From JAPLFM01 sp964650885 (lineage in GTDB: Bacteria > Bacteroidota > Ignavibacteria > Kapaibacteriales > UBA2268): a stretch of 10,664 nucleotides of DNA. Position numbers and translations under genes: made by a program. Below, one piece after another: positions 1 to 7,719 of the stretch. The DNA lies in assembly GCA_964650885.1 (NCBI GenBank), contig CAZYXG010000062.1, positions 1 through 10,664 on the forward strand. Reading direction: 5' to 3'. Position 1 is the stretch's first letter, and every line of letters begins with the position of its first letter. Below the pieces are notes generated by a model. It had not been told where the DNA came from, did not search any database, and saw nothing but the letters and a program-made list of their open reading frames with translations.

Positions 1-36
1 CCGCCACCACCATTGCCGCCACCGCCACCGCCACCA
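1..36 (+). repeat. CCA/CCG polyproline microsatellite
   Basis: The first 36 bases are almost entirely CCA and CCG codons, encoding twelve residues of which eleven are proline, interrupted by one TTG leucine. It is far richer in G+C than the rest of the window and acts as a proline-rich linker in the OmpA-family protein. It may extend upstream of the window, and its length could vary by slippage. Confidence 0.75.
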
Positions 37-1239
37 TCTGTTCCGACTTTGGATGCTGTAATTACAGCAGTATCTGTAGATGAAAATGGACAAGAAAACA
101 ATGTGAACAAAATTAAAGTTGAAGAGTTTATGACTAATAGAACTCATCCACTTTTGAATTTTGTTTTCTTTGATGAAGGTGCTTACACAGTTCCACAACG
201 ATATAAGAGATTAAGTGCTTCAGAAAAGAAATCTTTCAATTTTAGAGAATTTTCTGCACTAAGTACAATTGAAGTTTATTACAACTTACTCAATATCGTT
301 GGAAAAAGACTTACATCATACCCACAAGCTGAGTTAACATTAATTGGTTGCAATTCAAATCAAGGTGAAGAAACAAATAATTCAAGTTTATCTCAACAAA
401 GAGCTGAAGCAGTCAAGGATTATCTAATTAAAGAATGGAATATACAAGAATCAAGAATAAAAATACTTTCTAGAAATTTACCAGAAGTACCATCAAATAT
501 TACCGATAAAGACGGTATAGTTGAAAATAGAAGAGTTGAAATTACTTCTAATGTTTCAAAAATATTAGAACCAATAGTTGTTAATGATACAACTAGGATT
601 TCTAATCCACCAACTATTAGATTTAAACCTACAATAAGAACTGTAATTGGTTTAAAAGATTGGAAGATAATTACTTCGCAAAAGGATAAACAATTAAGAG
701 TGTTTGAAGGTAAGAATGAAGTGCCAAAGCAAGTTGATTGGCAAGTGGAAAAAGAGAAAGAACAGAACTATATGCCTAAACTTGACTTACCATTACAATA
801 TAGGTTGCAAATTATAGCACTCGATAATAAAACTTGGGATTCTCCAAAACAAACATTGAATGTGAATACAGTTACTATTCAAAGAAAAATTGAAGAAGAA
901 ATAGAAGATAATGAAATTTTTAAGCTTTCTATGATTGGTTTCTCTTTCAATAAAGCAGAAATTGTTGGTATCAATGAAGTAATTGCAAAATCTGCAAAAT
1001 CAAGAGTTAAGAAAAATTCGATTGTTAAAATTATTGGTTATTCTGATAGAATTGGAAACGATGATTTGAACAGAAAACTTTCTGAAAAACGTGCTCAAGA
1101 AGTTGCTAAATATCTCGGTGTAGATTTTAAAAATGCAATTGGGAAAGGTGAACAAGACGAGAACTACGATAACGATTCACCAGAAGGAAGGTTTTATAAT
1201 AGAACAGTGAAAATTGAAATTGTAACACCTTTACAATAA
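1..1239 (+). CDS. OmpA-family outer-membrane/peptidoglycan-binding protein, 5' truncated
   Basis: The reading frame is open from base 1, reading PPPPLPPPPPPP, so the gene starts outside the window; the TTG at 13 is only the first possible start inside it. Numbering from that TTG, a proline-rich linker (1-12) precedes an OmpA-like domain (about 48-180) with LSQQRAEAVKDYL at 126-138 and ENRRVEI at 171-177. A spacer that looks like a beta-sandwich (about 200-290) follows, then a second OmpA-like domain (about 305-405) with GYSD at 342-345, LSEKRAQEVAKYL at 356-368 and NRTVKIEI near the end. OmpA C-terminal domains bind peptidoglycan through an Asp in the GHTD-type motif and an Arg in the LSxxRA motif. 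The second copy keeps both (D345, R360). The first has GCNS instead of GxxD and keeps only the Arg (R130). The missing N-terminus probably carries a signal peptide and possibly a beta-barrel or other domain. It likely tethers the outer membrane to the cell wall. The family is secure; the exact role is not. Confidence 0.88.
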   Translation, partial: PPPPLPPPPPPPSVPTLDAVITAVSVDENGQENNVNKIKVEEFMTNRTHPLLNFVFFDEGAYTVPQRYKRLSASEKKSFNFREFSALSTIEVYYNLLNIVGKRLTSYPQAELTLIGCNSNQGEETNNSSLSQQRAEAVKDYLIKEWNIQESRIKILSRNLPEVPSNITDKDGIVENRRVEITSNVSKILEPIVVNDTTRISNPPTIRFKPTIRTVIGLKDWKIITSQKDKQLRVFEGKNEVPKQVDWQVEKEKEQNYMPKLDLPLQYRLQIIALDNKTWDSPKQTLNVNTVTIQRKIEEEIEDNEIFKLSMIGFSFNKAEIVGINEVIAKSAKSRVKKNSIVKIIGYSDRIGNDDLNRKLSEKRAQEVAKYLGVDFKNAIGKGEQDENYDNDSPEGRFYNRTVKIEIVTPLQ

Positions 1240-1257
1240 CTTTGTTTATTGTATTTA

Positions 1258-1265
1258 TAAATTTG
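1258..1265 (+). promoter_or_regulatory. possible Bacteroidota-type -7 promoter element
   Basis: TAAATTTG fits the Bacteroides -7 consensus TAnnTTTG and lies in the 48-base gap before the large T9SS cargo gene. The only upstream TTTG (1241-1244) is 13 bases away, shorter than the roughly 20-base spacing usual for the -33 element, so the match is partial. In AT-rich DNA it could be chance. Confidence 0.3.
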
Positions 1266-1278
1266 ATAATTAAAAAAT

Positions 1279-1285
1279 GGAGGAG
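1279..1285 (+). promoter_or_regulatory. strong Shine-Dalgarno before the T9SS cargo gene
   Basis: GGAGGAG ends two bases before the ATG at 1288, with the GGAGG core four bases from it. It fixes the start codon of the downstream gene. None of the other genes has an equally strong ribosome-binding site, which suggests this exported protein is translated at a high level or is regulated independently. Confidence 0.8.
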
Positions 1286-1287
1286 CG

Positions 1288-4200
1288 ATGAAAAAGCTCA
1301 TTATATTATTACTAAGTTTTTCTTTTGGTCTGGGATTAATAGCTCAACCAAGCATTAGGATTGTGAATGTTGATGCATCTAATTTCCCTATTATGCGTGC
1401 TGAGTTTATTGCTAAGAATGCTGCTGGTGTTGAAATTAGAACGCCAAGTTTGAAAACTACAGACATAAGGCTAATAGAAAGAAATGGTTCTCAAACATTT
1501 TCAATGCCTTATACTTTGCAATGTGTTAATGATACAAAGTTTTCTTTGATTTTGACTATTGATAAGACAACATCTATGCAGTGGGGAGTTGATTCAGAAG
1601 ACCCGCCAATGGCAGGTGAAGACTCAAGAATGACAATAGCAAAAAATTCAGCTTATACATTTTTGGATGCATTACCTGGTTATCCTACAAATCCGAGAGC
1701 TGATATCGCTTTGACTGCATTTTCTCAAGGAACACCACAACCATTTGTTGGTTTTTATCCACATGAAATTTTACATGATTTTACATTCAATAGAGATACT
1801 GTAAAAAAAATAATTAAAAATAAAATTTCAGCTAATGGTGGCGGTACTAATTTCAATGTTGCTTTAATGGGAGGTATCCCTGTAGGCAGAAGTGATATTC
1901 CCTCTATACTTGACTTGGCATTAAGAGCAAGATATACGCCTGTTGTAGTGTTTGTAACAGATGGTGAGCACAAACCTGAAACAAATCCTAAATATCCTAA
2001 TCAAAATGCTGTTATGGCATCTGAATTTGCTGATTCTTTGAAAAAATTGAATGGTATATTCTACGCAATCTCGGTAGGTTTGACAATGCCTGATGATTTA
2101 AAAAGTATTACATTATCAACTGGTGGAGCTGCTTATAGTGATAAAAGATCTCAATCTGATATTGAAGCTGTTTATACTGATATATTAGCAAAAGTTGATT
2201 TAAATGCTAAATTTGCACCTTGCTATATTGAATGGACTGCTAGTTGCAATGCTGGTAATTTCACATTAGAATTAGTAAATCCTGCCTCGGCTACTGCTAG
2301 TGCTACTTATACTTACGATGTAAATAAACTACCAAAATTAGAAATAGTTCCATTAAAAGTTAATTTTTTAAATGTAGCTTCTGGTGCTTTTGCAGAGCAA
2401 ACTGTAGCAATTACTGCTAGAAATGGAAATGTTGATTTTACCAACCCTACAATTTTAGATAACAAATATGTTGTTTCTGATTGGGGAGGTGCTTTTCCTT
2501 TCACATTATTGAAAGATGCTTCACGTAATGTTAAAATTAAATACACATCTGACAACACTAATACTTTTGCCGCATCTACAATTAATTTTGAAAGCTCTGC
2601 TTGCTCTGGCGAATTGTTAAATGTAGAGAAAGGTTATATTTTTGCTATTGACATTAATTGTGGTTCTGCTACTCAAGGAACTACCACTGGCGACATAGTT
2701 TACTCTCAGAAATTTTGTAATAACTCTGGTGCTGATATCACAATAAATGCGATAGATAAAACTGGTGTACAAGCAAATGAATTTACTCTAACAAATATTA
2801 CTAATAAAGTAGTTCCAACTGGAACTTGTGTGGATATTATTGTTGATTTTGCACCACTTTCTACAACAGGAAGTTCTGCATTCTATATTGTGAAAACTTC
2901 TGCTGGAGATTTTCAAGCTCAACTTTTGGGTGGAGGTTCTGGTTTGCCCGATATTTCTGGTGCAGCTTCGGTTAACTTCCCAAATACAAATTGCTTGAAT
3001 ACATCAAGTACAATTTCTTATGCTATTAGTAATCCTGGAGTACTTGATTTGAATGTAACAGATGTTACTTTCTCAAATCCAGATTTCTCAATTGTTTCTC
3101 CTAAAGTATTTAAAGTAAAACCAAGTACTACTGAAAACATTATAGTTCAATTTGCTGCTGTTGCTACAGGCAATGCCACAGGTGATATGACTATAGTTAG
3201 CAATGCTGACAAGAAAACAAACTTCATAGTGGCGCTTACAGCAAAAAGTGAAGCAACAAAACTTACTTATGTTGAAAATACTACCGTTGATTTCGGAGTG
3301 ATTTGCCCTAATATACCTGTGCAACGCATAATAAATATGAGAAATGATGGCGATAATATTTCAACTATGACATTAACTCCAAATTCTACATCAATTACAG
3401 CTACTGCTTCAAATAATGATGTTGCAGTTGGCGGAACAAATCAAATTACAATTGATTTATTGCCAATTGCTACGGGTAATTTTTCAACTACTTTAATAGT
3501 TAGAGACCAATGTGGGACTCAAATAACTGTAAATATTACTGCAAATGTAGAATATCCAAATTTGACAGGTGGCCCTTTAGCAATGAATTCTACAATTGGA
3601 AATCCACAAACTTTACCTCTCCCAATTGGTAATTCAAAATCAAGAGATGTTTTAGTTGCTAATGCAATTATTGTTGATGGCAGTGGAAATCCTGTACCTG
3701 AATTTACCTTGAATCAAACTACTTTCAATGTTCCTGCCAATGGAGTTTATAATGGTTTGCAAATAACTTATACACCTGTTGCTACCAATGTGGTGCCGGT
3801 TACTGGTTACTTAGTGCTATCTGGAACAAACCCTTGTACCCATTCTTCTACAATAACTATTACTGGGAATCCAGATTTAGCATCTGCAGATTTATCTATT
3901 GGTAAATATAGTGGATTGGTTGGGCAAGATATTGCAGTTTATGTAGTATTGAATAATAAAAAGAAATTTTTTGAATCGAATGCTAAGAATATAACTTTCT
4001 CAGTTGCTTTCGATGAAACATTACTTATGCCTAAATTGCCAACTTTACCTGGCACAACTGCTGGCGGAAAAAGAACAATTACTCTTACACAACCTGTCAA
4101 TACAACAAGCAACGCAAGTGAAACATTTACTTTGAATTTTACAATTCTTGGCTCAGCAGTTTCTACTTCGACTTTACTTGAATTTGTGCCTACAGCACAA

Positions 4201-4986
4201 ACAGACAATAAAGCTGCTGTGATATCGAGCACGAATGGAACATTTACTTTAATTCCTGCATTTGCTAAATTAGTTTTGATTGATCCTAAAGACTGTAAGT
4301 CTGAACCAGGTGTTATTTTTGATTTCCCAATAAAAGTTGATGATATGGCTAACCAATTAGTTGCTTTCAATGAAGGATTTAAAACAACAATTAGATTTGA
4401 TGCTTCAATTTTGGAAACAAGCGATGGCTCTGGAACAATAGTTCCAAATTCTAATTACGGAAGAGATAGAATTATTGACATAACTAACAATATGAAATTC
4501 CCTAATGAAGCCGATAAGAAAAATAATTCTACACAAGCTACTGTTTACACTTTAGCAACACTGAAATTAAGACCTATGCTTGGTGTTAATAGAAAAGCAA
4601 ATATCTACATTGAAAATACTGATGTAATCAAAGGAAAAGTAAACATTGCTTCAGATTCAGTAGAATTTACTTTACTTGGAATTTGTGAAGAGGGTGGCGA
4701 AAGATTATTCGATGCCGATAAGACTGCATTCCAAATGGCTCAAATTATGCCAAACCCAGTTACTGATCAATTGAAAATTCAATTTAATGCTTTAGAAAAA
4801 GGCTTCCATAAACTTTGGATAGCTAATACATTAGGCGAGAATACTGGTGTGCTTTTCGATAGATACTTCGAATATGGCACATATTCTTTCGATTATGATA
4901 TTTCTAAAATGCCATCTGGTACATATAGAGTGATTATTGAATCGCCAACTCAAACTGTATCGCAAGTAATACAAATTGTGAAATAA
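1288..4986 (+). CDS. T9SS-exported protein with vWA, choice-of-anchor D and T9SS type A sorting domains
   Basis: This 1232-residue protein starts with a signal peptide (about 1-19, cleavage near LIA/Q). A von Willebrand A domain (about 80-310) has a metal-site motif DKTTS at 92-96, a GGGTNF threonine loop (T187) and TDG at 224-226. About five immunoglobulin-like repeats of the ASH/choice-of-anchor D type follow (roughly 350-455, 455-548, 554-652, 657-755 and 757-862), several with cysteines near their edges. Two beta-rich segments (about 863-990 and 991-1130) resemble cohesin-type folds, a tentative call. The C-terminus (about 1153-1232) has PNPVTDQL, then MPSGTYRVII and a short VIQIVK end, typical of a T9SS type A sorting domain. 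The protein should cross the inner membrane by Sec, be moved through the outer membrane by T9SS, and be anchored on the surface or released. Adhesion, or binding to a ligand through the vWA site, is plausible but not shown. It lies 48 bases after the OmpA-family gene, has its own strong ribosome-binding site, and is followed by an intrinsic terminator. Confidence 0.9.
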   Translation: MKKLIILLLSFSFGLGLIAQPSIRIVNVDASNFPIMRAEFIAKNAAGVEIRTPSLKTTDIRLIERNGSQTFSMPYTLQCVNDTKFSLILTIDKTTSMQWGVDSEDPPMAGEDSRMTIAKNSAYTFLDALPGYPTNPRADIALTAFSQGTPQPFVGFYPHEILHDFTFNRDTVKKIIKNKISANGGGTNFNVALMGGIPVGRSDIPSILDLALRARYTPVVVFVTDGEHKPETNPKYPNQNAVMASEFADSLKKLNGIFYAISVGLTMPDDLKSITLSTGGAAYSDKRSQSDIEAVYTDILAKVDLNAKFAPCYIEWTASCNAGNFTLELVNPASATASATYTYDVNKLPKLEIVPLKVNFLNVASGAFAEQTVAITARNGNVDFTNPTILDNKYVVSDWGGAFPFTLLKDASRNVKIKYTSDNTNTFAASTINFESSACSGELLNVEKGYIFAIDINCGSATQGTTTGDIVYSQKFCNNSGADITINAIDKTGVQANEFTLTNITNKVVPTGTCVDIIVDFAPLSTTGSSAFYIVKTSAGDFQAQLLGGGSGLPDISGAASVNFPNTNCLNTSSTISYAISNPGVLDLNVTDVTFSNPDFSIVSPKVFKVKPSTTENIIVQFAAVATGNATGDMTIVSNADKKTNFIVALTAKSEATKLTYVENTTVDFGVICPNIPVQRIINMRNDGDNISTMTLTPNSTSITATASNNDVAVGGTNQITIDLLPIATGNFSTTLIVRDQCGTQITVNITANVEYPNLTGGPLAMNSTIGNPQTLPLPIGNSKSRDVLVANAIIVDGSGNPVPEFTLNQTTFNVPANGVYNGLQITYTPVATNVVPVTGYLVLSGTNPCTHSSTITITGNPDLASADLSIGKYSGLVGQDIAVYVVLNNKKKFFESNAKNITFSVAFDETLLMPKLPTLPGTTAGGKRTITLTQPVNTTSNASETFTLNFTILGSAVSTSTLLEFVPTAQTDNKAAVISSTNGTFTLIPAFAKLVLIDPKDCKSEPGVIFDFPIKVDDMANQLVAFNEGFKTTIRFDASILETSDGSGTIVPNSNYGRDRIIDITNNMKFPNEADKKNNSTQATVYTLATLKLRPMLGVNRKANIYIENTDVIKGKVNIASDSVEFTLLGICEEGGERLFDADKTAFQMAQIMPNPVTDQLKIQFNALEKGFHKLWIANTLGENTGVLFDRYFEYGTYSFDYDISKMPSGTYRVIIESPTQTVSQVIQIVK

Positions 4987-5006
4987 TTTTACTTTCAATT
5001 TATCAT

Positions 5007-5040
5007 GAAGAGTGCCTTTCGGGGTACTCTTCTTTTTTTT
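5007..5040 (+). terminator. strong Rho-independent terminator after the T9SS cargo gene
   Basis: A 10-bp stem (5007-5016 with 5023-5032, one G-U pair) closes a six-base TTTCGG loop, which can be read as a UUCG tetraloop on a U-G pair. It is followed directly by eight T residues (5033-5040). It lies 20 bases after the stop codon of the 1232-residue protein. The left flank has no matching A tract, so it works mainly for + strand transcripts. The next gene starts only two bases beyond it. Confidence 0.92.
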
Positions 5041-5042
5041 AT

Positions 5043-5600
5043 ATGATTACACCTTGGATTAAAACTGAGACTTTAAGCGAAGAAGATTATGTGATTTTCA
5101 AAGCTAGAAAAGTGCGAAGAGTAAATTCTGAACTTGCTAAAGAAGGAATTTTTACAGAAATAGATTCGCCCAATTGGGTGAATATGATTTGTGAGACAGA
5201 GGACGATAAAATTGTTTTTGTTAAGCAATTCCGATTTGGCAATGAAGAAATTACTTTGGAATTACCAGGTGGATTGATAGACGAAGATGAAAATCCTTTG
5301 GATGCAGCAAAAAGAGAATGTTTGGAAGAAACTGGCTACTCAAGTACTGAGGAAATAAAGCAATTAGGAGTGAGTTCTCCAAATCCTGCATTTATGAATA
5401 ACTTATGTTATACATATATGTGGAAAAAATGCTCAAAAATACATACTCAAAATTTGGATTATGCTGAGGATATTGAATTAGTTCTTTTGACAAAAAAAGA
5501 AATTGTTGAAAAAATTAAGAATGGGGAGATTAACCATTCTATAATTCTTTCGGGACTAATGCACTATTTTTTACAAAATAATATGATTGAAATAAAATAA
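5043..5600 (+). CDS. Nudix hydrolase, ADP-ribose pyrophosphatase type
   Basis: This 185-residue protein has a complete Nudix box at residues 77-99 (G77, E83, R91-E92, E95-E96, G98), where the glutamates bind the divalent metal. Just before it, KQFRFGNEEITLELPGG matches the usual lead-in of ADP-ribose pyrophosphatases. P115, 16 residues after the box, is at the position used to mark that subfamily. Such enzymes cut ADP-ribose, or a related nucleoside diphosphate derivative, to AMP and a sugar phosphate in the cytosol; the actual substrate is inferred. The ATG at 5043 is chosen because the next in-frame methionine (48) would remove conserved sequence. There is no Shine-Dalgarno: the bases before the start are the T-tract of a terminator. 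The stop codon overlaps the parA start by one base (TAATG), so this is probably the first gene of the operon. Confidence 0.9.
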   Translation: MITPWIKTETLSEEDYVIFKARKVRRVNSELAKEGIFTEIDSPNWVNMICETEDDKIVFVKQFRFGNEEITLELPGGLIDEDENPLDAAKRECLEETGYSSTEEIKQLGVSSPNPAFMNNLCYTYMWKKCSKIHTQNLDYAEDIELVLLTKKEIVEKIKNGEINHSIILSGLMHYFLQNNMIEIK

Positions 5601-6379
5601 TGGCAAAAATTATAACGGTTACGAATCAGAAAGGTGGAGTTGGCAAAACTACTACTGCTGTTAACTTAGCGGCTTCTCTGGCAGCTCTCGAACATAATGT
5701 TTTGCTTATAGATATTGATCCACAAGCAAATGCTACAAATGGAATTGGAATTGATTCTCGCAAAATGGATAATACTATCTATGAAGTGATTATCAATAGA
5801 TTGCCAGCAAATGAAGCAATTGTGCCTACACAAATGAAATATTTATCTCTAATGCCATCTCACATCAATTTAGTGGGTGCGGAATTAGAATTAGTGGCAA
5901 TGGATAAGCGCGAGTTTAGATTGAAAGAAGCATTAGAAACTGTGAAAGAAGGTTATGAATTTATAATTATTGACTGCCCACCATCGCTTGGACTTTTGAC
6001 ATTGAATGCACTTTCTGCTTCGGACACGGTGCTAATTCCAGTACAATGTGAATACTATGCTTTGGAAGGATTAGGACAGTTACTAGCGACAATTCAAATT
6101 GTGAAACAAGGATTGAATCAAGATTTGAAAATTGAAGGAATTCTTTTGACTATGTTCCAATCGAATTTGCGTTTGTCCAATCAAGTAATTGAAGAAGTAC
6201 GTAAGCATTTTGAAAGTAAAGTTTTCGCAACTGTTATTCCAAGAAATGTTCGCCTTTCGGAAGCACCAAGCCATGGCAAACCTGTTATCTTATACGATGC
6301 AACAAGCAAGGGCTCAGAATGCTATCTCACATTGGCTAATGAAGTTTTAAAAAGAAATAAAGTATCTAAAGCAGTTTAA
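5600..6379 (+). CDS. parA: chromosome-partitioning ATPase ParA (Soj)
   Basis: This is a full-length 259-residue ParA/Soj. The deviant Walker A KGGVGKTT is at 11-18, with signature lysine K11 and catalytic K16. Walker A' is DIDPQ (D40) and Walker B is IIIDCPPSLG (D125). NVRLSEAPSHGKP (217-228) is the C-terminal signature of chromosomal ParA and includes a basic residue in the region used for non-specific DNA binding. ParA dimerises on the nucleoid when bound to ATP, and ParB stimulates ATP hydrolysis. The resulting gradient moves origin regions apart. There is no N-terminal helix-turn-helix extension as in type Ia plasmid ParA, and the length matches chromosomal Soj. It overlaps the Nudix gene by one base and is followed five bases later by parB. 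There is no recognisable Shine-Dalgarno, so translational coupling is likely. Confidence 0.97.
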   Translation: MAKIITVTNQKGGVGKTTTAVNLAASLAALEHNVLLIDIDPQANATNGIGIDSRKMDNTIYEVIINRLPANEAIVPTQMKYLSLMPSHINLVGAELELVAMDKREFRLKEALETVKEGYEFIIIDCPPSLGLLTLNALSASDTVLIPVQCEYYALEGLGQLLATIQIVKQGLNQDLKIEGILLTMFQSNLRLSNQVIEEVRKHFESKVFATVIPRNVRLSEAPSHGKPVILYDATSKGSECYLTLANEVLKRNKVSKAV

Positions 6380-6384
6380 AAATA

Positions 6385-7314
6385 ATGGCAAATAAAAAAT
6401 TACCAACAGGTTTAGGTAAAGGAATTGGGGCTTTGATGCCCGATGCAAACTTAGGGAAAGACTCTAAAGGAATGATTATTGCGAGTGCTGAGCAAGCCAA
6501 ACCAGTTGAGAATATTCAAAAAATTAGTTTAGACAAAATTGTTCCAAACAAATTCCAACCAAGAAATGTTTTCGACGAGGAAGCTCTCGAAGAACTTACC
6601 CAATCAATCAAAGAAAATGGAATTATCACTCCTATTTCTGTTCGTAAAACTAAAGATGGCTTTGAGTTAATCTCTGGTGAACGAAGATTTAGGGCTTCAC
6701 AAAAAGCTGGACTAACTGAAATACCAGCTTACATTATGGATATTGTTACTGACGAGCAAATGCTTGAGCTGGCAATTATTGAAAATGTGCAAAGGGAAGA
6801 TCTTAACCCAATTGAAATTGGGGATAGTTATCAACGATTGATTGATGAATGTGGACTTACTCACGAAGAAGTTTCTCAAAAAATTGGTAAAAAACGTTCT
6901 ACTGTTACGAACTATTTACGAATTTTATCGTTACCTAATAAAGTGAAAGATATGCTAATTAGCCAAAGTATAAGTTTGGGACACGCTAAAGTGTTACTTA
7001 CTTTGCAAAACGCTGAGCAAATCAATTCATTGGCAGACGATGTGATTGACTTTAATTTATCTGTACGTGATACAGAAAAGAGAATTAAAGATATTCAATC
7101 TGGTAAAAAAGAAGTTTTTGAGCCAAAAGTTAAATTCCAACTTTCACAAGAGAATTTGGCAATGGTGGATAGCTTTGAAAATAAACTACGCCAACAATAT
7201 GGAACTGAAGTGAAATTGAAATTCAAAAATGAACAAACTGGTCATATTGAAATTAATTTCTATTCGCAAGATGATTTAGAAAGAATTTTAGAATTAATCA
7301 ATAGCAACAGTTAA
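6385..7314 (+). CDS. parB: chromosome-partitioning protein ParB (Spo0J)
   Basis: This is a 309-residue ParB/Spo0J. The N-terminal LGKGIGALMP (10-19) is the conserved peptide that contacts ParA. The CTP-binding domain (about 45-135) shows ENGIITPISVR (77-87), GERRFRA (98-104) and the ENVQR box (133-137). A helix-turn-helix (about 159-184, THEEVSQKIGKKRSTVTNYL) reads parS. A C-terminal dimerisation domain occupies about 250-309. In this family the protein loads on parS as a CTP-dependent sliding clamp, spreads, and stimulates the ATPase of ParA. The gene starts five bases after parA and ends one base before the next start codon. I see no good match to the parS consensus in the window, so binding sites are presumably elsewhere near the origin. 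Confidence 0.97.
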   Translation: MANKKLPTGLGKGIGALMPDANLGKDSKGMIIASAEQAKPVENIQKISLDKIVPNKFQPRNVFDEEALEELTQSIKENGIITPISVRKTKDGFELISGERRFRASQKAGLTEIPAYIMDIVTDEQMLELAIIENVQREDLNPIEIGDSYQRLIDECGLTHEEVSQKIGKKRSTVTNYLRILSLPNKVKDMLISQSISLGHAKVLLTLQNAEQINSLADDVIDFNLSVRDTEKRIKDIQSGKKEVFEPKVKFQLSQENLAMVDSFENKLRQQYGTEVKLKFKNEQTGHIEINFYSQDDLERILELINSNS

Positions 7315-7315
7315 T

Positions 7316-7708
7316 TTGACATTTACTACTGAAATACGAGTACGCTACGCAGATACAGACCAAATGGGTGTGGTTTACAATGCAAATTATCTACGTTTTT
7401 TTGAGATAGGCAGAACTGAACTTATGCGTAACTTTGGGCTGCCATATATTGACGTAGAAAAGCAGGGCTTTTTGCTGCCTTTGATTGATGCATACACTAA
7501 ATATATCAACCCAGCTAGATACGATGATATTGTTTGCATAAATGCAACTTTAGAGCTGGAAAGTGCTGCTAAAATAAAATTTAATTACGCTATAACTGTC
7601 TTAGAAAAAGTAATTTGCGAGGGTTATACTCGCCACGTTTTTGTAAATGCAGAAACAATGAAACCAACTAGACCACCGAAGTTTTTTACTGACATTATTA
7701 ATAAATAG
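7316..7708 (+). CDS. YbgC/FadM-family acyl-CoA thioesterase (hotdog fold)
   Basis: This 130-residue protein has the length and N-terminal signature of the 4-hydroxybenzoyl-CoA thioesterase family: RVRYADTDQMGVVYNANYL at 8-26, then FFEIGRTELMR. D15 corresponds to the catalytic aspartate of the family. The histidine often found after VVY in YbgC is Asn here (N22). These enzymes release free acid from acyl-CoA, or acyl carrier protein in some cases; the substrate cannot be read from the sequence. The start is TTG at 7316, one base after the parB stop. No ATG or GTG lies upstream in frame before a stop, and M17 is inside the active-site motif, so TTG with coupled translation is the best choice. 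porQ follows 11 bases later. Confidence 0.88.
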   Translation: MTFTTEIRVRYADTDQMGVVYNANYLRFFEIGRTELMRNFGLPYIDVEKQGFLLPLIDAYTKYINPARYDDIVCINATLELESAAKIKFNYAITVLEKVICEGYTRHVFVNAETMKPTRPPKFFTDIINK

Positions 7709-7719
7709 AGATATTTGGA

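Noticed and set aside
1277..1291. Four-codon ORF ATG GAG GAG CGA TGA overlapping the start of the large cargo gene, considered as a leader peptide
   Set aside because: It is formed by the Shine-Dalgarno itself, has no ribosome-binding site of its own, and is most simply a by-product.
3939..4370. 143-codon open frame on the minus strand within the large cargo gene
   Set aside because: It lies antisense to well-supported coding sequence, with no recognisable domain. It is a shadow of a long beta-repeat gene with biased codons.
7060..7076. TCTGTA-CGTGA-TACAGA inverted repeat inside parB, considered as a parS site
   Set aside because: Aligned on CGTG it matches only about 10 of 16 positions of the parS consensus TGTTTCACGTGAAACA, and it encodes conserved ParB residues. 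Probably chance.
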